Made by a program: the position numbers and the translations under genes. From CAVTOO01 sp963736355 (GTDB lineage: Bacteria > Pseudomonadota > Alphaproteobacteria > Rhizobiales > Xanthobacteraceae): DNA of 64,000 nucleotides. The notes below the pieces were generated by a model. That model was given only the letters and a program-made list of their open reading frames with translations, was not told where the DNA came from and ran no database searches. Where the stretch lies: the NCBI GenBank assembly GCA_963736355.1, contig CAVTOO010000002.1:1-64000 (forward strand). Reading direction: 5' to 3'. The stretch's first letter is position 1; every line of letters starts with the position of its first letter. This document shows, in pieces, positions 52,862 through 62,387 of this stretch.

Positions 52862-53809
52862 TCATTCAATATTCTCAAGGGTCGCATGCAACGTCCGCCG
52901 CGAGGCCAGGACGGTGAGAAGCGCGATCAGGACGGCCTGAGCCAGTAAAATCAGGTAACCGGTCGGGCGCAGGGCGAAGGTGCCGAGCAGGGCGACAAAC
53001 TGGTCGCCGATGGCGGTTCCGGACATGAACCCGCCGACCGATTCGCCGAAGCCGAAAACGAGCATCGCGGCGCCTGCGCCGATCAAAGCCCCCTCCAGCC
53101 CCAGCCAGAGGAAATGGCGCAGGAAATGGCTGACGATGTAGCGGTCGCCGGCGCCGACGAAATGCAGAACTTCGACAATCGGCCGGTTGGTCGCCATCGT
53201 CCCGCGCGTGGCGAACGAGACCGAGATGACGGTCGCGATCATGACGAGCGTGACAAGGCCGATGGCGACGGCCACCGCCGCATTGGTCATCGCCCGCATC
53301 CGTTCGATCCAGGCACGATGATCGTCGAGCGTCGCCGCGGGAACCTCCGACACCAACCGCACGCGCAGACTGGCGAGATCCGGCGCAGCGCCGGGGGCGA
53401 GGCGCGCGACGAGCACGCGCGGCACGGGTAAGTCGTTCAGCGACAATCCAGTCCCGAGCCAGGGCTCGAGCAGCTTTGCGGATTCTGCCGCCGTATAGAC
53501 ACGCACGTCGACGATCCCGCCATGCGCACGCACGATCTCGGCTGCGCGCGTCACATCGCGCTCAAGGTCGCGACCCGTGGCCGGTCTGATCTGGACCGTG
53601 ATCTCGCTCGCCACATCGGATTGCCACTCAGCCGCGGAGGCGTTCACCAGAATGGCGGCGCCGGTCGCCAGCGACGCCAGGAACGTCATGATCGCCACGA
53701 CCGCGACCAGCGCGCGCCCCGCGATCGACGCGCGCGGCACCACCGGAGCGGCGCTGCGCGGACGCGGTAGCGGTCCGCGCCCATCGGCGGGGCGATCAAT
53801 CATAGACAT
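52862..53809 (-). CDS. ftsX: Cell division ABC transporter permease FtsX
   Basis: About 315 residues from ATG 53809 (GAGGGG upstream; overlaps the ftsE stop). Four membrane segments: IAGRALVAVVAIMTFLASLA, then a periplasmic loop (WQSDVASEITVQIRPATGRD), and later VAVAIGLVTLVMIATVISVS, LGLEGALIGAGAAMLVFGFG and LILLAQAVLIALLTVLASRR. It pairs with FtsE to switch on periplasmic murein hydrolases during division; in alphaproteobacteria the M23 partner may be one of the LysM-M23 proteins. Intact. Confidence 0.9.
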   Translation of the reverse strand: MSMIDRPADGRGPLPRPRSAAPVVPRASIAGRALVAVVAIMTFLASLATGAAILVNASAAEWQSDVASEITVQIRPATGRDLERDVTRAAEIVRAHGGIVDVRVYTAAESAKLLEPWLGTGLSLNDLPVPRVLVARLAPGAAPDLASLRVRLVSEVPAATLDDHRAWIERMRAMTNAAVAVAIGLVTLVMIATVISVSFATRGTMATNRPIVEVLHFVGAGDRYIVSHFLRHFLWLGLEGALIGAGAAMLVFGFGESVGGFMSGTAIGDQFVALLGTFALRPTGYLILLAQAVLIALLTVLASRRTLHATLENIE

Positions 53810-54455
53810 GAATATGCCCCTCATGGAGGACCAGACGCCGCGAGCCGTACTGATCCATCAATCCGATGTCATGGGTCGCGATGATGATGGCGGTGCCGGT
53901 CTTGTTGAGTTCGATGAACAAGCGCAACAGACGCCGCGCCAGTGTCGGGTCGACGTTGCCTGTCGGCTCGTCGGCCAGAAGAAGCTGCGGCCGGCTGATG
54001 ACCGCACGCGCAATCGCCGCGCGCTGCTTCTCACCGCCGGACAGTACCGGCGGCAGCGCATTCATGCGCTCGCCAAGTCCGACCCAGCGCAGGAGGTCCG
54101 TGACTTCGTTGCGATAGCTCGATTCCGCCCGGCCCATGACGCGAAACGGCAGTGCGACATTCTCGTAGGTCGTCATGTGATCGAGCAGGCGGAAATCCTG
54201 CAACACGATGCCGATGCGCCGGCGCAATTTGGCGACGGCTTCCTTGTCGAGCAGCGAGACATCCTTGCCGAACAAGGTGACGAGACCGCGCGTCGGCCGC
54301 AGCGACAGAAACAGCAGACGCAGCAGGGATGTCTTTCCGGCGCCGGAGGGCCCGGTCAAAAACTGGAATGAATGCGGTTCGATCCGCAGATTGACGTCGC
54401 GCAGGACCTCGGGTCCGAGCCCATAGCGCAAGCCAACATTCTCGAACAGGACCAC
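53796..54455 (-). CDS. ftsE: Cell division ATP-binding protein FtsE
   Basis: 219 residues. MVLFENVGLRYGLGPEVLRD, Walker A FLTGPSGAGKTSLLRLL, Q-loop IGIVLQDFRLLDHMTTYENV, signature VLSGGEKQRAAIARAVI, Walker B LLLADEPTGNVD, H-loop ATHD. The pattern is diagnostic. ATP hydrolysis drives FtsX. Translationally coupled to ftsX. Intact. Confidence 0.95.
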   Translation of the reverse strand: MVLFENVGLRYGLGPEVLRDVNLRIEPHSFQFLTGPSGAGKTSLLRLLFLSLRPTRGLVTLFGKDVSLLDKEAVAKLRRRIGIVLQDFRLLDHMTTYENVALPFRVMGRAESSYRNEVTDLLRWVGLGERMNALPPVLSGGEKQRAAIARAVISRPQLLLADEPTGNVDPTLARRLLRLFIELNKTGTAIIIATHDIGLMDQYGSRRLVLHEGHIHVYD

Positions 54456-54619
54456 CCGTCAGCTCCGTCCGTCCGTTGTCGCGCGGAATATAATTCCTGC
54501 GGGCCATCGCCTTACGGCCCGGCAGCGCTTTCCCCGCCCCCGTTGTGAGCCGCCTATGGTTTCCGGTTCGTTAACGGTCGGCTGGTAGGGTTCCGCTGAT
54601 ATCGCTTGTAGGCGTAGCC

Positions 54620-55423
54620 ATGCAGATCGTTTGCCCGCACTGCCAGACGTCCTATGCGGTCCGCGCCGACTCGATCGGCGCGGCGGGCCGCACGGTCCGC
54701 TGCGCGCGCTGCAAGCAGACCTGGATGGCCATGCCGGTGCCCGAGGCCGAGAGCGTCGGCGCCGAGGCGATGCCGAGCAGCCAGCCGGCCGATGGGGGCC
54801 AATACGCGCCGGCCTACGACACCGACCGCGTTGACGCGATCCCGGATATCCAGAGCCCGTCAATCGCCGCCGATATGCCCGACGACACAGAGACCGCCAT
54901 GTCCCCGGTCGTGGATGTGGTGGCGACGTCGGTCGGCACCAGCCGTCCGACCCGCACCCGCCGCCGTGCGCCGAAAGTGAGCAAGCCCGCGCCTGCTGTA
55001 TTGGTCGCGGCGCTCGGGCTGGCCGCAGTCGCGGTGGCGCTGGTGGCCGGGCGCAGCGAAGTCATCCGCCTGATGCCGCAAACAGCCGCCTTTTTCAACA
55101 CGCTGGGTCTGGGCGTGAACCTGCGCGGCATCGAGATCGAGAATGTCCGGGTGAGCTCGGACAAAGTCGACGGAACCACGATGATGCTGGTTGAAGGCGA
55201 ATTGCGCGCGCGCAAGAATGTGGACGTGCCGCGCTTGCGATTCGGCGTGCGCGACGCCAGCGGCGCTGAAATCCATTCCTGGAACGCAGCACCGGAGCAG
55301 CCGACGATGTTTATCGGCGAACGCACCGCGTTCAAAACCATTCTGGCGTCGCCGCCGAGCGGCGCGCGTGAAATCACCGTTCGCTTCCTGCAGAAGGGCG
55401 ACGTGTCCGCCGGAGCCAACTAG
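54620..55423 (+). CDS. MJ0042-type zinc-ribbon protein, membrane anchored
   Basis: 267 residues. QIVCPHCQTSYAVRADSIGA and RTVRCARCKQTWMA give the CPxC-x19-CxxC zinc ribbon. A linker (about 40-110) leads into a membrane segment PAPAVLVAALGLAAVAVALV, then a periplasmic beta-rich domain: VNLRGIEIENVRVSSDKVDG, MMLVEGELRARKNVDVPRLR. Common in alphaproteobacteria beside ftsEX and a CpdR-type regulator. Function unknown; four bases separate it from the next gene. Intact. Confidence 0.85.
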   Translation: MQIVCPHCQTSYAVRADSIGAAGRTVRCARCKQTWMAMPVPEAESVGAEAMPSSQPADGGQYAPAYDTDRVDAIPDIQSPSIAADMPDDTETAMSPVVDVVATSVGTSRPTRTRRRAPKVSKPAPAVLVAALGLAAVAVALVAGRSEVIRLMPQTAAFFNTLGLGVNLRGIEIENVRVSSDKVDGTTMMLVEGELRARKNVDVPRLRFGVRDASGAEIHSWNAAPEQPTMFIGERTAFKTILASPPSGAREITVRFLQKGDVSAGAN

Positions 55424-55426
55424 ACG

Positions 55427-55804
55427 ATGCCGAAAATTCTGATCGCCGACGATGAAGAGCCGATGCGCCTTTTGGTGGCGCGCGCGCTGATGCTCGACGG
55501 CCATGAGACGGTGACCGCAGAAGACGGCGCCGATGCGCTCGACATTCTCGTTCGCGACAACGGCGCCTACGATTTGCTGCTGACGGACATCAAGATGCCG
55601 ATCATGGACGGCATCGCGCTGGCGCTGGCGGCGGCACGTGATTTTCCGGCCCTGACGATCTTGCTGATGACCGGCTACGCCGACCAGCGCGAACGCGCCA
55701 GCGGCCTCGATGCGCTGATCCACGATGTGGTGACGAAGCCGTTCGGCATGGCCGACATCCGCAACGCGGTCAACGACGCGCTGGCCGCCCGCAAGGCCGC
55801 CTGA
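55427..55804 (+). CDS. cpdR: Single-domain response regulator, CpdR type
   Basis: 125 residues, a receiver domain only: KILIADDEEPMRLLVARALM (Asp pair), phosphoacceptor in YDLLLTDIKMPIMDG, and the Lys of VVTKPFGMADIRNAV. In Caulobacter and rhizobia CpdR, when unphosphorylated, brings ClpXP to its substrates (CtrA and others) at the cell pole. The identification rests on length, context with ftsE and C-terminal AARKAA. Intact. Confidence 0.75.
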   Translation: MPKILIADDEEPMRLLVARALMLDGHETVTAEDGADALDILVRDNGAYDLLLTDIKMPIMDGIALALAAARDFPALTILLMTGYADQRERASGLDALIHDVVTKPFGMADIRNAVNDALAARKAA

Positions 55805-55837
55805 ATTTTTACCTGAAAGCCTTTTACTTGAAAGCCT

Positions 55838-56458
55838 TTACTTGACCGGCTTGGGCTCGGCGGCGTCGTATTTGAACTCACCCGACCTGATCGCGTCGAA
55901 TTTGATCAGTACACCGTCGCGGTATTGCTTGCCGATGACCAGCTTCAGTTCGGGCGAATAGTAATCGACATAGGGCGCCCAGGCCTGGCCGCGATGGGTC
56001 TCAGCGCGATCCAGCTTGATGACATCGTATTTGCAGGGCCCGATCGACAGCGTGTCGGTGCCGACAACCTCGAGCTTGATCGAGGTGAGATATTTTTGTC
56101 CGCCGCTCTCCGTCGCATCGAACAGCACGGTCATCTTCTGCTTCGGCTTCAGCGGAAACAGTTTGGCGAGATCCGACTTCGGCTTGTAGACCGTGCGCTT
56201 GCCGCGATCGATGCGATCGACCGGAAGCAGCCCTTCATGCTGCGTCGTCTCAAGCAGCACGCGGTCTCCCGATTTCATCGCCGTGGTTATCGTGGCGCCA
56301 TCGCCATAGAAAACTTCCGTGCGCGACGACCCGCTGCGCTCGATAATGTAGCTGCCGCGGCCGGACACGGCGGACGGGCATCCGCCCGCGGCTTCGGCGG
56401 CCACAGGCGACAACAGCGCGACGCATGACACCCATGCGAGACGATTCCAAAAAGACAT
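55838..56458 (-). CDS. Secreted hypothetical protein, DUF3108-like
   Basis: 206 residues from ATG 56458. Signal peptide MSFWNRLAWVSCVALLSPVA, cleavage near AEA. Beta-rich mature part: SYIIERSGSSRTEVFYGDGA, LLETTQHEGLLPVDRIDRGK, YVDYYSPELKLVIGKQYRDG. The FY-type repeats suggest a DUF3108-like fold. Function unknown. Sits 22 bp downstream of the TIGR02302 gene on the same strand. Intact. Confidence 0.6.
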   Translation of the reverse strand: MSFWNRLAWVSCVALLSPVAAEAAGGCPSAVSGRGSYIIERSGSSRTEVFYGDGATITTAMKSGDRVLLETTQHEGLLPVDRIDRGKRTVYKPKSDLAKLFPLKPKQKMTVLFDATESGGQKYLTSIKLEVVGTDTLSIGPCKYDVIKLDRAETHRGQAWAPYVDYYSPELKLVIGKQYRDGVLIKFDAIRSGEFKYDAAEPKPVK

Positions 56459-56480
56459 CGGGCTGACCGGAAGCTGGATC

Positions 56481-59048
56481 TCAGAAATCTTTGAGCAGGC
56501 GTTCAATATATTCGAGTTCAATCTGCGGGCGCATGCTTTCGCCAAAGCGGCGACGCAATTCATCGAGAATGCGGCGCGCGCGCTGTGCATCAATTTCGCC
56601 GGGGATCTTGTTGGCCTGGAGATCGTCCACATCGCGGCCGCGCAGCGGCCGGCCGAGCGGATCGGCATCCGGGCCTGAACTCTGCTGACGGCCGGCCCGT
56701 TCGCCGGGACCGTCGCCGGGCTGCTGGCCCTCGCCCATCTGGTTGCGCAGCGCCTGCGCCATGCCCTGCGCCCCGCGCCGCAGCGCATCGAGCGCGCGGC
56801 CTTGCGATTCGCCCGCGCCATCCGCGTTGCCCTGACCGAGCTGGCCGGCGGCATCGCCCATGGCGCCATCGGCCTCGCCAAGAGCCTGCGACGGATCGCC
56901 GTCCTGACCGTCACCGGGATCGCCCTGCTGGCCCGGCCCCATGCCGTTCTTCGCGAGTTCGTCGAGGAGCTTCTGCAGGCGGTCGCGCAGCGCCTGCTGA
57001 TCCTGCTGCAGGCCGTTCTGGCTGTCCTGGTTGCCACGCTCGCCGCGATTGCGATTGCGGCGCTGATCCTGCCCCTCGCGGAAGGTGCGGTCGCGCAGCT
57101 GCTGTTCCTTGCGGATGATATCGCCAAGCTCGTTGAGCGCCTGCTCCATTTCCGAGCCGCCCTGCTGCTGGCCGGGCCGCGCGTTCTGGAGATTCTCAAG
57201 CATCTGCGCCAGCTGGTCGAGCATCTGCTTGGCGGCGTCGCGATTGCCGTTGCGCGCGGCGCGCTCCATGCGGTCGAGCATGTTCTGCAGATCCTGCGGC
57301 CGCATCGTGCGCGCATTGGGATCGAGCGGGCGCGCGAGCTGCTGCGGATTGTTGCGCAACTGCTCGGCCAACTGCTTCATGAAATTATCGAGTGCGGCGC
57401 GAAGCTGATCCATCAGCTTCTTGATTTCCTCGTCGCTGGCTCCGCGCTCCAGCGCCTGACGCAGCGCATCCTGCGCCGCCTGCAGGGCCCGCGTCGCATC
57501 GGTCGCCGTGCCGTCCTCGATCGCCACCGCAAGCGTCCACAAATCGGAGACGACTTCGCGCAGCTGGTCGTCCTTGCCCGCGCGCGACAGCCCGCGCGAG
57601 ATGCTGCGCAGGGACAGATACGCCCCGAGCTCGGACATGAATTCTTCCGGTGCGATCAGCAACGCGTCGAGCGCCGTCTGCACGTTGTTCTGCTGATTGG
57701 CGTCGAGCGCGAGCACACGCCGCTGCTCGATCAGCGCGCGCGCCAGCGGCTTGGTGAACAGCCGCTCCGGCAATTTCAGCGCAGCCGGGGCGCTCGTTCC
57801 TTCATTGCCCGCTTCATCGCGCGCGGTCAGCGTCAGCGTCAGATCGGCGCCGGCGAAAGGATGTTCGGTGAGGTCGCGCACCGTCTGGCCGACGCCGTTG
57901 CGCGTGCGGGCATTGGGCATGACCAGCGGAAACTCAGGCGCATCGAACAGCGGCCGCATATCGGGGCCGCCCGGCTTGCGCGTCAGCGCGGCACGCGCTT
58001 CGGTGACGCCGTAATCGTCCTCGATCTTGTAGGACAAAAGCAGCGAGCCCCTCGCCTGACGCTCGGGGTCCTTGCTCAGCGAGATCGACGGTGTGCGATC
58101 GGGCAAGGCGGTGAATTGCCAGGCCGGCTGGCCCGACGGAGAGCGCACCTGCGCGCTGCCATTGCCCGAAATCACGAAGCGGCGTTCTTCGGCGCCGGCA
58201 GGTGGAGCCGCACCATCAGTTGCCGGCGCATCGGCAATGGCGCCGGTGACCGTGACATCGAGCTTGCCGCCGCTGGCACGAATGACCAGAAGACTGCCTG
58301 CCGGCACGGTCATCGGCTCGCGATGATCGGTTGTCGGATTGACCTGGCTGCCGGCGAGAATGATCGGCGCGCGATTGGTGTAGGTCGGCGGCGTCACCCA
58401 GGCATCGAGGCGCACATTGCTGACCGGCAACAGGCCTTGCCAGTTGAAGGCGGCGGTGATGCGCGACAACCTCTCTCCGCCAGCGGCGAAGAAGGTGGCA
58501 ACGACGAGCACCGCCACCAGTGCGCGCAGCGCGCGCGGATCGTGCAGCGCGAGGCGCGGCGACGGCAGCCCGGCGCGAATCGTCTTGACCGACGACAAGG
58601 TGCGGGCGACGTGCTCCTGCCACAGGGCCTGTGCGATGGGATCCTGCGACGACACCAGCGTGTCGGTCAGCGCGGTCGCAGGGCGATGCGCCACGCCGGA
58701 GCCGCGATCGAGACGACGCAGCGCCTCAAGCCGGGTCGGCAGGCGAAAACGGATGAGCGGCACGAAGGCCGCGACCACAAGGGCTGCAAACAGAATCAGC
58801 GCCACGGTGCGCACCGTGGCCGGCAGATGCACCCACAGACCCGCCCATGAGGCGGCAAGGAACAATCCGGCGACGGTCAGAAGTCGGGCGAGATGTGGCC
58901 AGGTCCGCTCCCACAGCAACGCCCAGCGCGCGCGCCGCAAAGCCTCGGACAGGCGCGTTTGCGCCATCGCCCGATCCTGATCGGCCGCGGAAGCATGGGG
59001 ATCGGTGTTGGCGTCCAAAAAGCCTCTCCAGATCGACCTGTCAGGCAC
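56481..59048 (-). CDS. TIGR02302 family large membrane protein
   Basis: 855 residues, intact. Two to three N-terminal membrane segments (LARLLTVAGLFLAASWAGLW, VRTVALILFAALVVAAFVPL; and LRALVAVLVVATFFAAGG) precede a large periplasmic domain with Ig-like strands (LDAWVTPPTYTNRAPIILAG), then a long helical region rich in Gln, Asn, Asp and Arg (e.g. QNMLDRMERAARNGNRDAAK; GMGPGQQGDPGDGQDGDPSQ). It fits the DUF4175/TIGR02302 family, alphaproteobacteria only. Function unknown; low-complexity C-terminus may be disordered. No frameshift. Confidence 0.85.
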   Translation of the reverse strand: MPDRSIWRGFLDANTDPHASAADQDRAMAQTRLSEALRRARWALLWERTWPHLARLLTVAGLFLAASWAGLWVHLPATVRTVALILFAALVVAAFVPLIRFRLPTRLEALRRLDRGSGVAHRPATALTDTLVSSQDPIAQALWQEHVARTLSSVKTIRAGLPSPRLALHDPRALRALVAVLVVATFFAAGGERLSRITAAFNWQGLLPVSNVRLDAWVTPPTYTNRAPIILAGSQVNPTTDHREPMTVPAGSLLVIRASGGKLDVTVTGAIADAPATDGAAPPAGAEERRFVISGNGSAQVRSPSGQPAWQFTALPDRTPSISLSKDPERQARGSLLLSYKIEDDYGVTEARAALTRKPGGPDMRPLFDAPEFPLVMPNARTRNGVGQTVRDLTEHPFAGADLTLTLTARDEAGNEGTSAPAALKLPERLFTKPLARALIEQRRVLALDANQQNNVQTALDALLIAPEEFMSELGAYLSLRSISRGLSRAGKDDQLREVVSDLWTLAVAIEDGTATDATRALQAAQDALRQALERGASDEEIKKLMDQLRAALDNFMKQLAEQLRNNPQQLARPLDPNARTMRPQDLQNMLDRMERAARNGNRDAAKQMLDQLAQMLENLQNARPGQQQGGSEMEQALNELGDIIRKEQQLRDRTFREGQDQRRNRNRGERGNQDSQNGLQQDQQALRDRLQKLLDELAKNGMGPGQQGDPGDGQDGDPSQALGEADGAMGDAAGQLGQGNADGAGESQGRALDALRRGAQGMAQALRNQMGEGQQPGDGPGERAGRQQSSGPDADPLGRPLRGRDVDDLQANKIPGEIDAQRARRILDELRRRFGESMRPQIELEYIERLLKDF

Positions 59049-59116
59049 AGCCTAACACGAAGCCGCGCCGCTTCGCACCTGCGGCAATCCGGCCTCCACC
59101 GCTGAAATGGCTCGCC

Positions 59117-60382
59117 TCAGAGCCAGGGCGCGGGACGATCCAAGGCTATCAGCTCTTCTGCGCTTATTCTGGGGCGGATCACGGCGTGTTGATCGCCCTT
59201 CACCAGCACTTCGGGCACCAGCGGCCGCGTGTTGTAAGTCGAGGCCTGGACCGCGCCATAGGCGCCGGCGGTCATAATCGCCACGAGATCGCCGGCCTTG
59301 AGTTCCGGCAGGCGTCTGTTCAGCGCGAGATAGTCACCCGTCTCGCACACAGGCCCGACGACATCGACGACTTCGCTCGGATGCCCGGCTGCGGGCTGTC
59401 GCACCGGCTGGATGTCGTGATGCGCCTCGTAGAGCGTCGGCCGAATGAGATCGTTCATGGCCGCATCAATGATGACGAAGGTCTTGGATTCGCCGCGCTT
59501 CACGAACAGAACCTGCGCTATGAGGATTCCGGCATTGCCGACGATCAGACGCCCGGGCTCGAAGGCCAGCGTGCAATCGAGGCCGGCCAGCGAACGCTTC
59601 ACCACATCGGCATAGGCCTTCGGTCCGGGCGGCGCTTCGGCGTCGGCGCGATAGGGAATGCCGAGACCACCGCCGAAATCGACATGCGAGATGGCATGCC
59701 CATCGTCGCGCAGCGTGCGGACGAATTCGGCAAGCAGCGTGAAGGCATCGCCGAATGGCGCGAGATCGACGATCTGGCTGCCGATATGCATATCGACACC
59801 GGTCAACCGGATGCCCGGCAGCTTCGCGGCGCGCGCATAGACCTCGCGAGCGCCGCTCAGCGGAATCCCGAACTTGTTCTCGGACTTGCCTGTCGCGATC
59901 TTGGCGTGCGTGCGCGCATCGACATCGGGATTGACGCGCACCGACACGCGCGCCGTCTTTCCCATCGACGATGCAACCGACGACAGAAGGTCGAGTTCGG
60001 GTTCGGATTCGACATTGATCGACAGGATGTCGTGGCTGAGCGCGAGGCGCAGCTCATCGGCCGTCTTGCCGACACCCGAGAACAAAATCTTCTCCGGCGG
60101 AATACCAGCCGCCAGCGCGCGCTTCAGTTCACCGCCGGACACCACATCGGCGCCCGCACCCAGACGCGCGAGCGTGCCGAGCACCGCCTGATTGGAGTTC
60201 GCCTTCATCGCGTAACAAATCAGCGCCTTGGTGTCGGCGAAGGCTTCGGCGAAAACGCGATAGTGCCGCTCGATGGTGGCGGTGGAATAGCAATAGAACG
60301 GCGTGCCGACGGATTGCGCCAGCGCTTCGAGATTCACCGCCTCGGCGTGCAGGACGCCGTCGCGATAATCGAAATGATGCAT
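59117..60382 (-). CDS. lysA: Diaminopimelate decarboxylase
   Basis: 421 residues from ATG 60382. PLP fold type III: ALICYAMKANSNQAVLGTLA with the PLP lysine, GADVVSGGELKRALAAGIPP, VDMHIGSQIVDLAPFGDAFT, HVDFGGGLGIPY, LAFEPGRLIVGNAGILIAQV (EPGR) and PVCETGDYLALNRRLP (catalytic Cys). Last step to L-lysine. Followed in opposite direction upstream by lptM and argH on the same strand. Intact. Its upstream region consists of tandem repeats. Confidence 0.95.
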   Translation of the reverse strand: MHHFDYRDGVLHAEAVNLEALAQSVGTPFYCYSTATIERHYRVFAEAFADTKALICYAMKANSNQAVLGTLARLGAGADVVSGGELKRALAAGIPPEKILFSGVGKTADELRLALSHDILSINVESEPELDLLSSVASSMGKTARVSVRVNPDVDARTHAKIATGKSENKFGIPLSGAREVYARAAKLPGIRLTGVDMHIGSQIVDLAPFGDAFTLLAEFVRTLRDDGHAISHVDFGGGLGIPYRADAEAPPGPKAYADVVKRSLAGLDCTLAFEPGRLIVGNAGILIAQVLFVKRGESKTFVIIDAAMNDLIRPTLYEAHHDIQPVRQPAAGHPSEVVDVVGPVCETGDYLALNRRLPELKAGDLVAIMTAGAYGAVQASTYNTRPLVPEVLVKGDQHAVIRPRISAEELIALDRPAPWL

Positions 60383-60393
60383 GACAGCTACTT

Positions 60394-60560
60394 TACGCGT
60401 TTTCTGACGCGAACCGGTGTCCACTTCGCTTGAAAACGCTTTCCTAACTTTGACGCGTTTTCCTGACGCGAACCGGTATCCACTTCGCTCGAAAACGCTT
60501 TCTCTAACTTTGACGCGTTTTCCTGACGCGAACCGGTATCCACTTCGCTCGAAAACGCTA
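60394..60560. repeat. Three tandem palindromic repeats, ACCGGT-CCACTT family
   Basis: Three copies with a near 60-bp period, the second and third almost identical. Each has ACGCGTTTTC and GAAAACGCTTT-type arms and centre GACGCGAACCGGTATCCACTTCG. They fill the gap between lptM and lysA. The first copy carries GTG instead of GTAT in the centre, so it is the divergent one. Confidence 0.9.
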
Positions 60561-60585
60561 TGGGGTTTAGTTCGGGAGGCCGTTA

Positions 60586-60825
60586 CTAGTTCAGGAGGCC
60601 GTCGAGGAAAATCCGCTTCTTCTGACCTTTGGCGGCCTCAGCGGTCTGGCTCTCTTCGGCCGGTGCCGGGCTGACGAAGATGCCGGCCGGGGTCTGAGCC
60701 TGCTGCTCTGTCGGTGTGACGGACGCACCCGGCGGCGGATCGAGCGGACCTTTGCGCCCGCAGCCCGACAATCCGAGCGCCAGCACCGTCAGTCCTGCAA
60801 CCAATCCAATCTGTATGCGCGTCAC
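60586..60825 (-). CDS. lptM: LPS assembly lipoprotein LptM
   Basis: 79 residues. Lipobox LGLSGCGRKGPLDPPP (Cys acylated) after a short signal MTRIQIGLVAGLTVLALG. The CGRKGPL-PP motif defines LptM/YifL. It helps the LptD-LptE translocon mature. Located between argH and lysA on the same strand, a familiar order in alphaproteobacteria. Intact. Confidence 0.88.
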   Translation of the reverse strand: MTRIQIGLVAGLTVLALGLSGCGRKGPLDPPPGASVTPTEQQAQTPAGIFVSPAPAEESQTAEAAKGQKKRIFLDGLLN

Positions 60826-60946
60826 GTCAGAAGCTCCTCGAATGGCGCGCCACCATACAAATAACCTCTCGCCAAGGCGAGACCCGGCAACGGCAAAAAC
60901 ATCCCCGAAATCAGGCCAAATTGACGCCGGTCCATGCTTTGGCAGC

Positions 60947-62332
60947 TCAGTCGCGCGGCAATCGCTTCAACCAGGCGCGGGCCTGCGAGCGCACGTTTTT
61001 GGGCGCGGTGCCGCCAAAACTGAGACGGCTTCTGACCGAATTCTGCACCGACAGGACCTCAATCACGTCTTCGGTGATTCGTCCTTCGATCGCCTGCATG
61101 TCGGCCAGCGGCAACCGGTGCAGCGGCACCTCAGCCTCGGCCGCCCGCGCGACGATGCGGCCCGTGACGTGATGAGCGTCGCGGAACGGCATCTTCAACG
61201 TCCGCACCAGCCAGTCGGCGAGATCGGTTGCCGTCGCGTAGCCCTCGCCTGCGGCTTTCTTCATGCGGCTCTCATTGGCCGTCAGGTCGCGCACCATGCC
61301 GGTCATGGCGTGGATCGCCAGCATCAAGGCTGCAAGCGCGCCGATGGTGCCTTCCTTGTCTTCCTGCATGTCCTTTTGATAGGCGAGCGGCAGCCCCTTC
61401 ATCACCAGGAACATGGCATTGAGCGCGCCGATGATGCGGCCGGTTTTTGCCCGCGCCAGTTCGGCCGCATCGGGATTGCGCTTCTGCGGCATGATCGAGG
61501 AGCCGGTGGTGAATTTATCCGACAGCTGGATCATGCCGACCAAAGGCGAGGTCCAGATCACGATCTCCTCGGCGAAGCGCGACAAGTGAATCGACGCAAT
61601 CGACGCCGCCGCCAGCACTTCAAGAACGAAGTCGCGGTCGGAGACCGCATCGAGCGAATTGGCCATGGGCCGATCGAAGCCGAGCGCCTTCGCCGTCATG
61701 TCGCGATCGATAGGAAACGACGTGCCGGCCAGTGCGGCGGCGCCGAGCGGGCTTTCGTTCAGACGCTTGCGCGCATCAGCGAGGCGTCCGCGATCGCGCG
61801 CCGCCATCTCGACATAAGCCAGAAGATGATGACCGAATGTCACCGGCTGCGCCGTCTGCAGATGCGTGAAACCCGGCATCACCGTCTCGGCGTGCTCGAG
61901 CGCACGCTCGGCCAGCGCGCGCTGATAATCCGCAAGCGCGGCATCGAGGTCGTCGATGCGGTCGCGAACCCAGAGGCGGAAATCCGTCGCCACCTGATCG
62001 TTGCGCGAGCGCGCGGTGTGCAATCGTCCGGCGGCCGGGCCGATCAGTTCCGTCAGGCGGCCTTCGACGTTGAGATGAATGTCTTCCAGCGCGCGCTTGA
62101 AGGTGAAGGTGCCCTTTTCGATTTCTGACAGGATCGTGTCTAGACCGTGAGCGATGTTTTTTGCATCGTCCGCCTCGATGATGCCCTGCGCGGCCAGCAT
62201 CGCGGCATGAGCCTTTGACGCGGCAATGTCCTGCGCATAGAGATGGCGATCGACGTCGATGGAGACGTTGATATCTTCCATCACGGCGTCGGGACCCGCG
62301 CTGAAGCGCCCGCCCCACATCGTATTGCTCAT
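60947..62332 (-). CDS. argH: Argininosuccinate lyase
   Basis: 461 residues from ATG 62332 (MSNTMWGGRFSAGPDAVMED). Fumarase/aspartase fold: HLNVEGRLTELIGPAAGRLH, ARSRNDQVATDFRLWVRDRI, THLQTAQPVTFGHHLLAYVE, and the signature GSSIMPQKRNPDAAELARAK with the catalytic Ser. Releases fumarate to make arginine. Divergent from the thioredoxin gene at 62388. Intact. Confidence 0.96.
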   Translation of the reverse strand: MSNTMWGGRFSAGPDAVMEDINVSIDVDRHLYAQDIAASKAHAAMLAAQGIIEADDAKNIAHGLDTILSEIEKGTFTFKRALEDIHLNVEGRLTELIGPAAGRLHTARSRNDQVATDFRLWVRDRIDDLDAALADYQRALAERALEHAETVMPGFTHLQTAQPVTFGHHLLAYVEMAARDRGRLADARKRLNESPLGAAALAGTSFPIDRDMTAKALGFDRPMANSLDAVSDRDFVLEVLAAASIASIHLSRFAEEIVIWTSPLVGMIQLSDKFTTGSSIMPQKRNPDAAELARAKTGRIIGALNAMFLVMKGLPLAYQKDMQEDKEGTIGALAALMLAIHAMTGMVRDLTANESRMKKAAGEGYATATDLADWLVRTLKMPFRDAHHVTGRIVARAAEAEVPLHRLPLADMQAIEGRITEDVIEVLSVQNSVRSRLSFGGTAPKNVRSQARAWLKRLPRD

Positions 62333-62387
62333 GATCCACCTGTTCCGGCCGCGCCGGATTCTGAAACGCGAATTCAACAAACCAAAG

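Noticed and set aside
56802..58850. 682-codon open frame on the plus strand
   Set aside because: It is the antisense of the TIGR02302 gene, caused by high GC; it has no motif.
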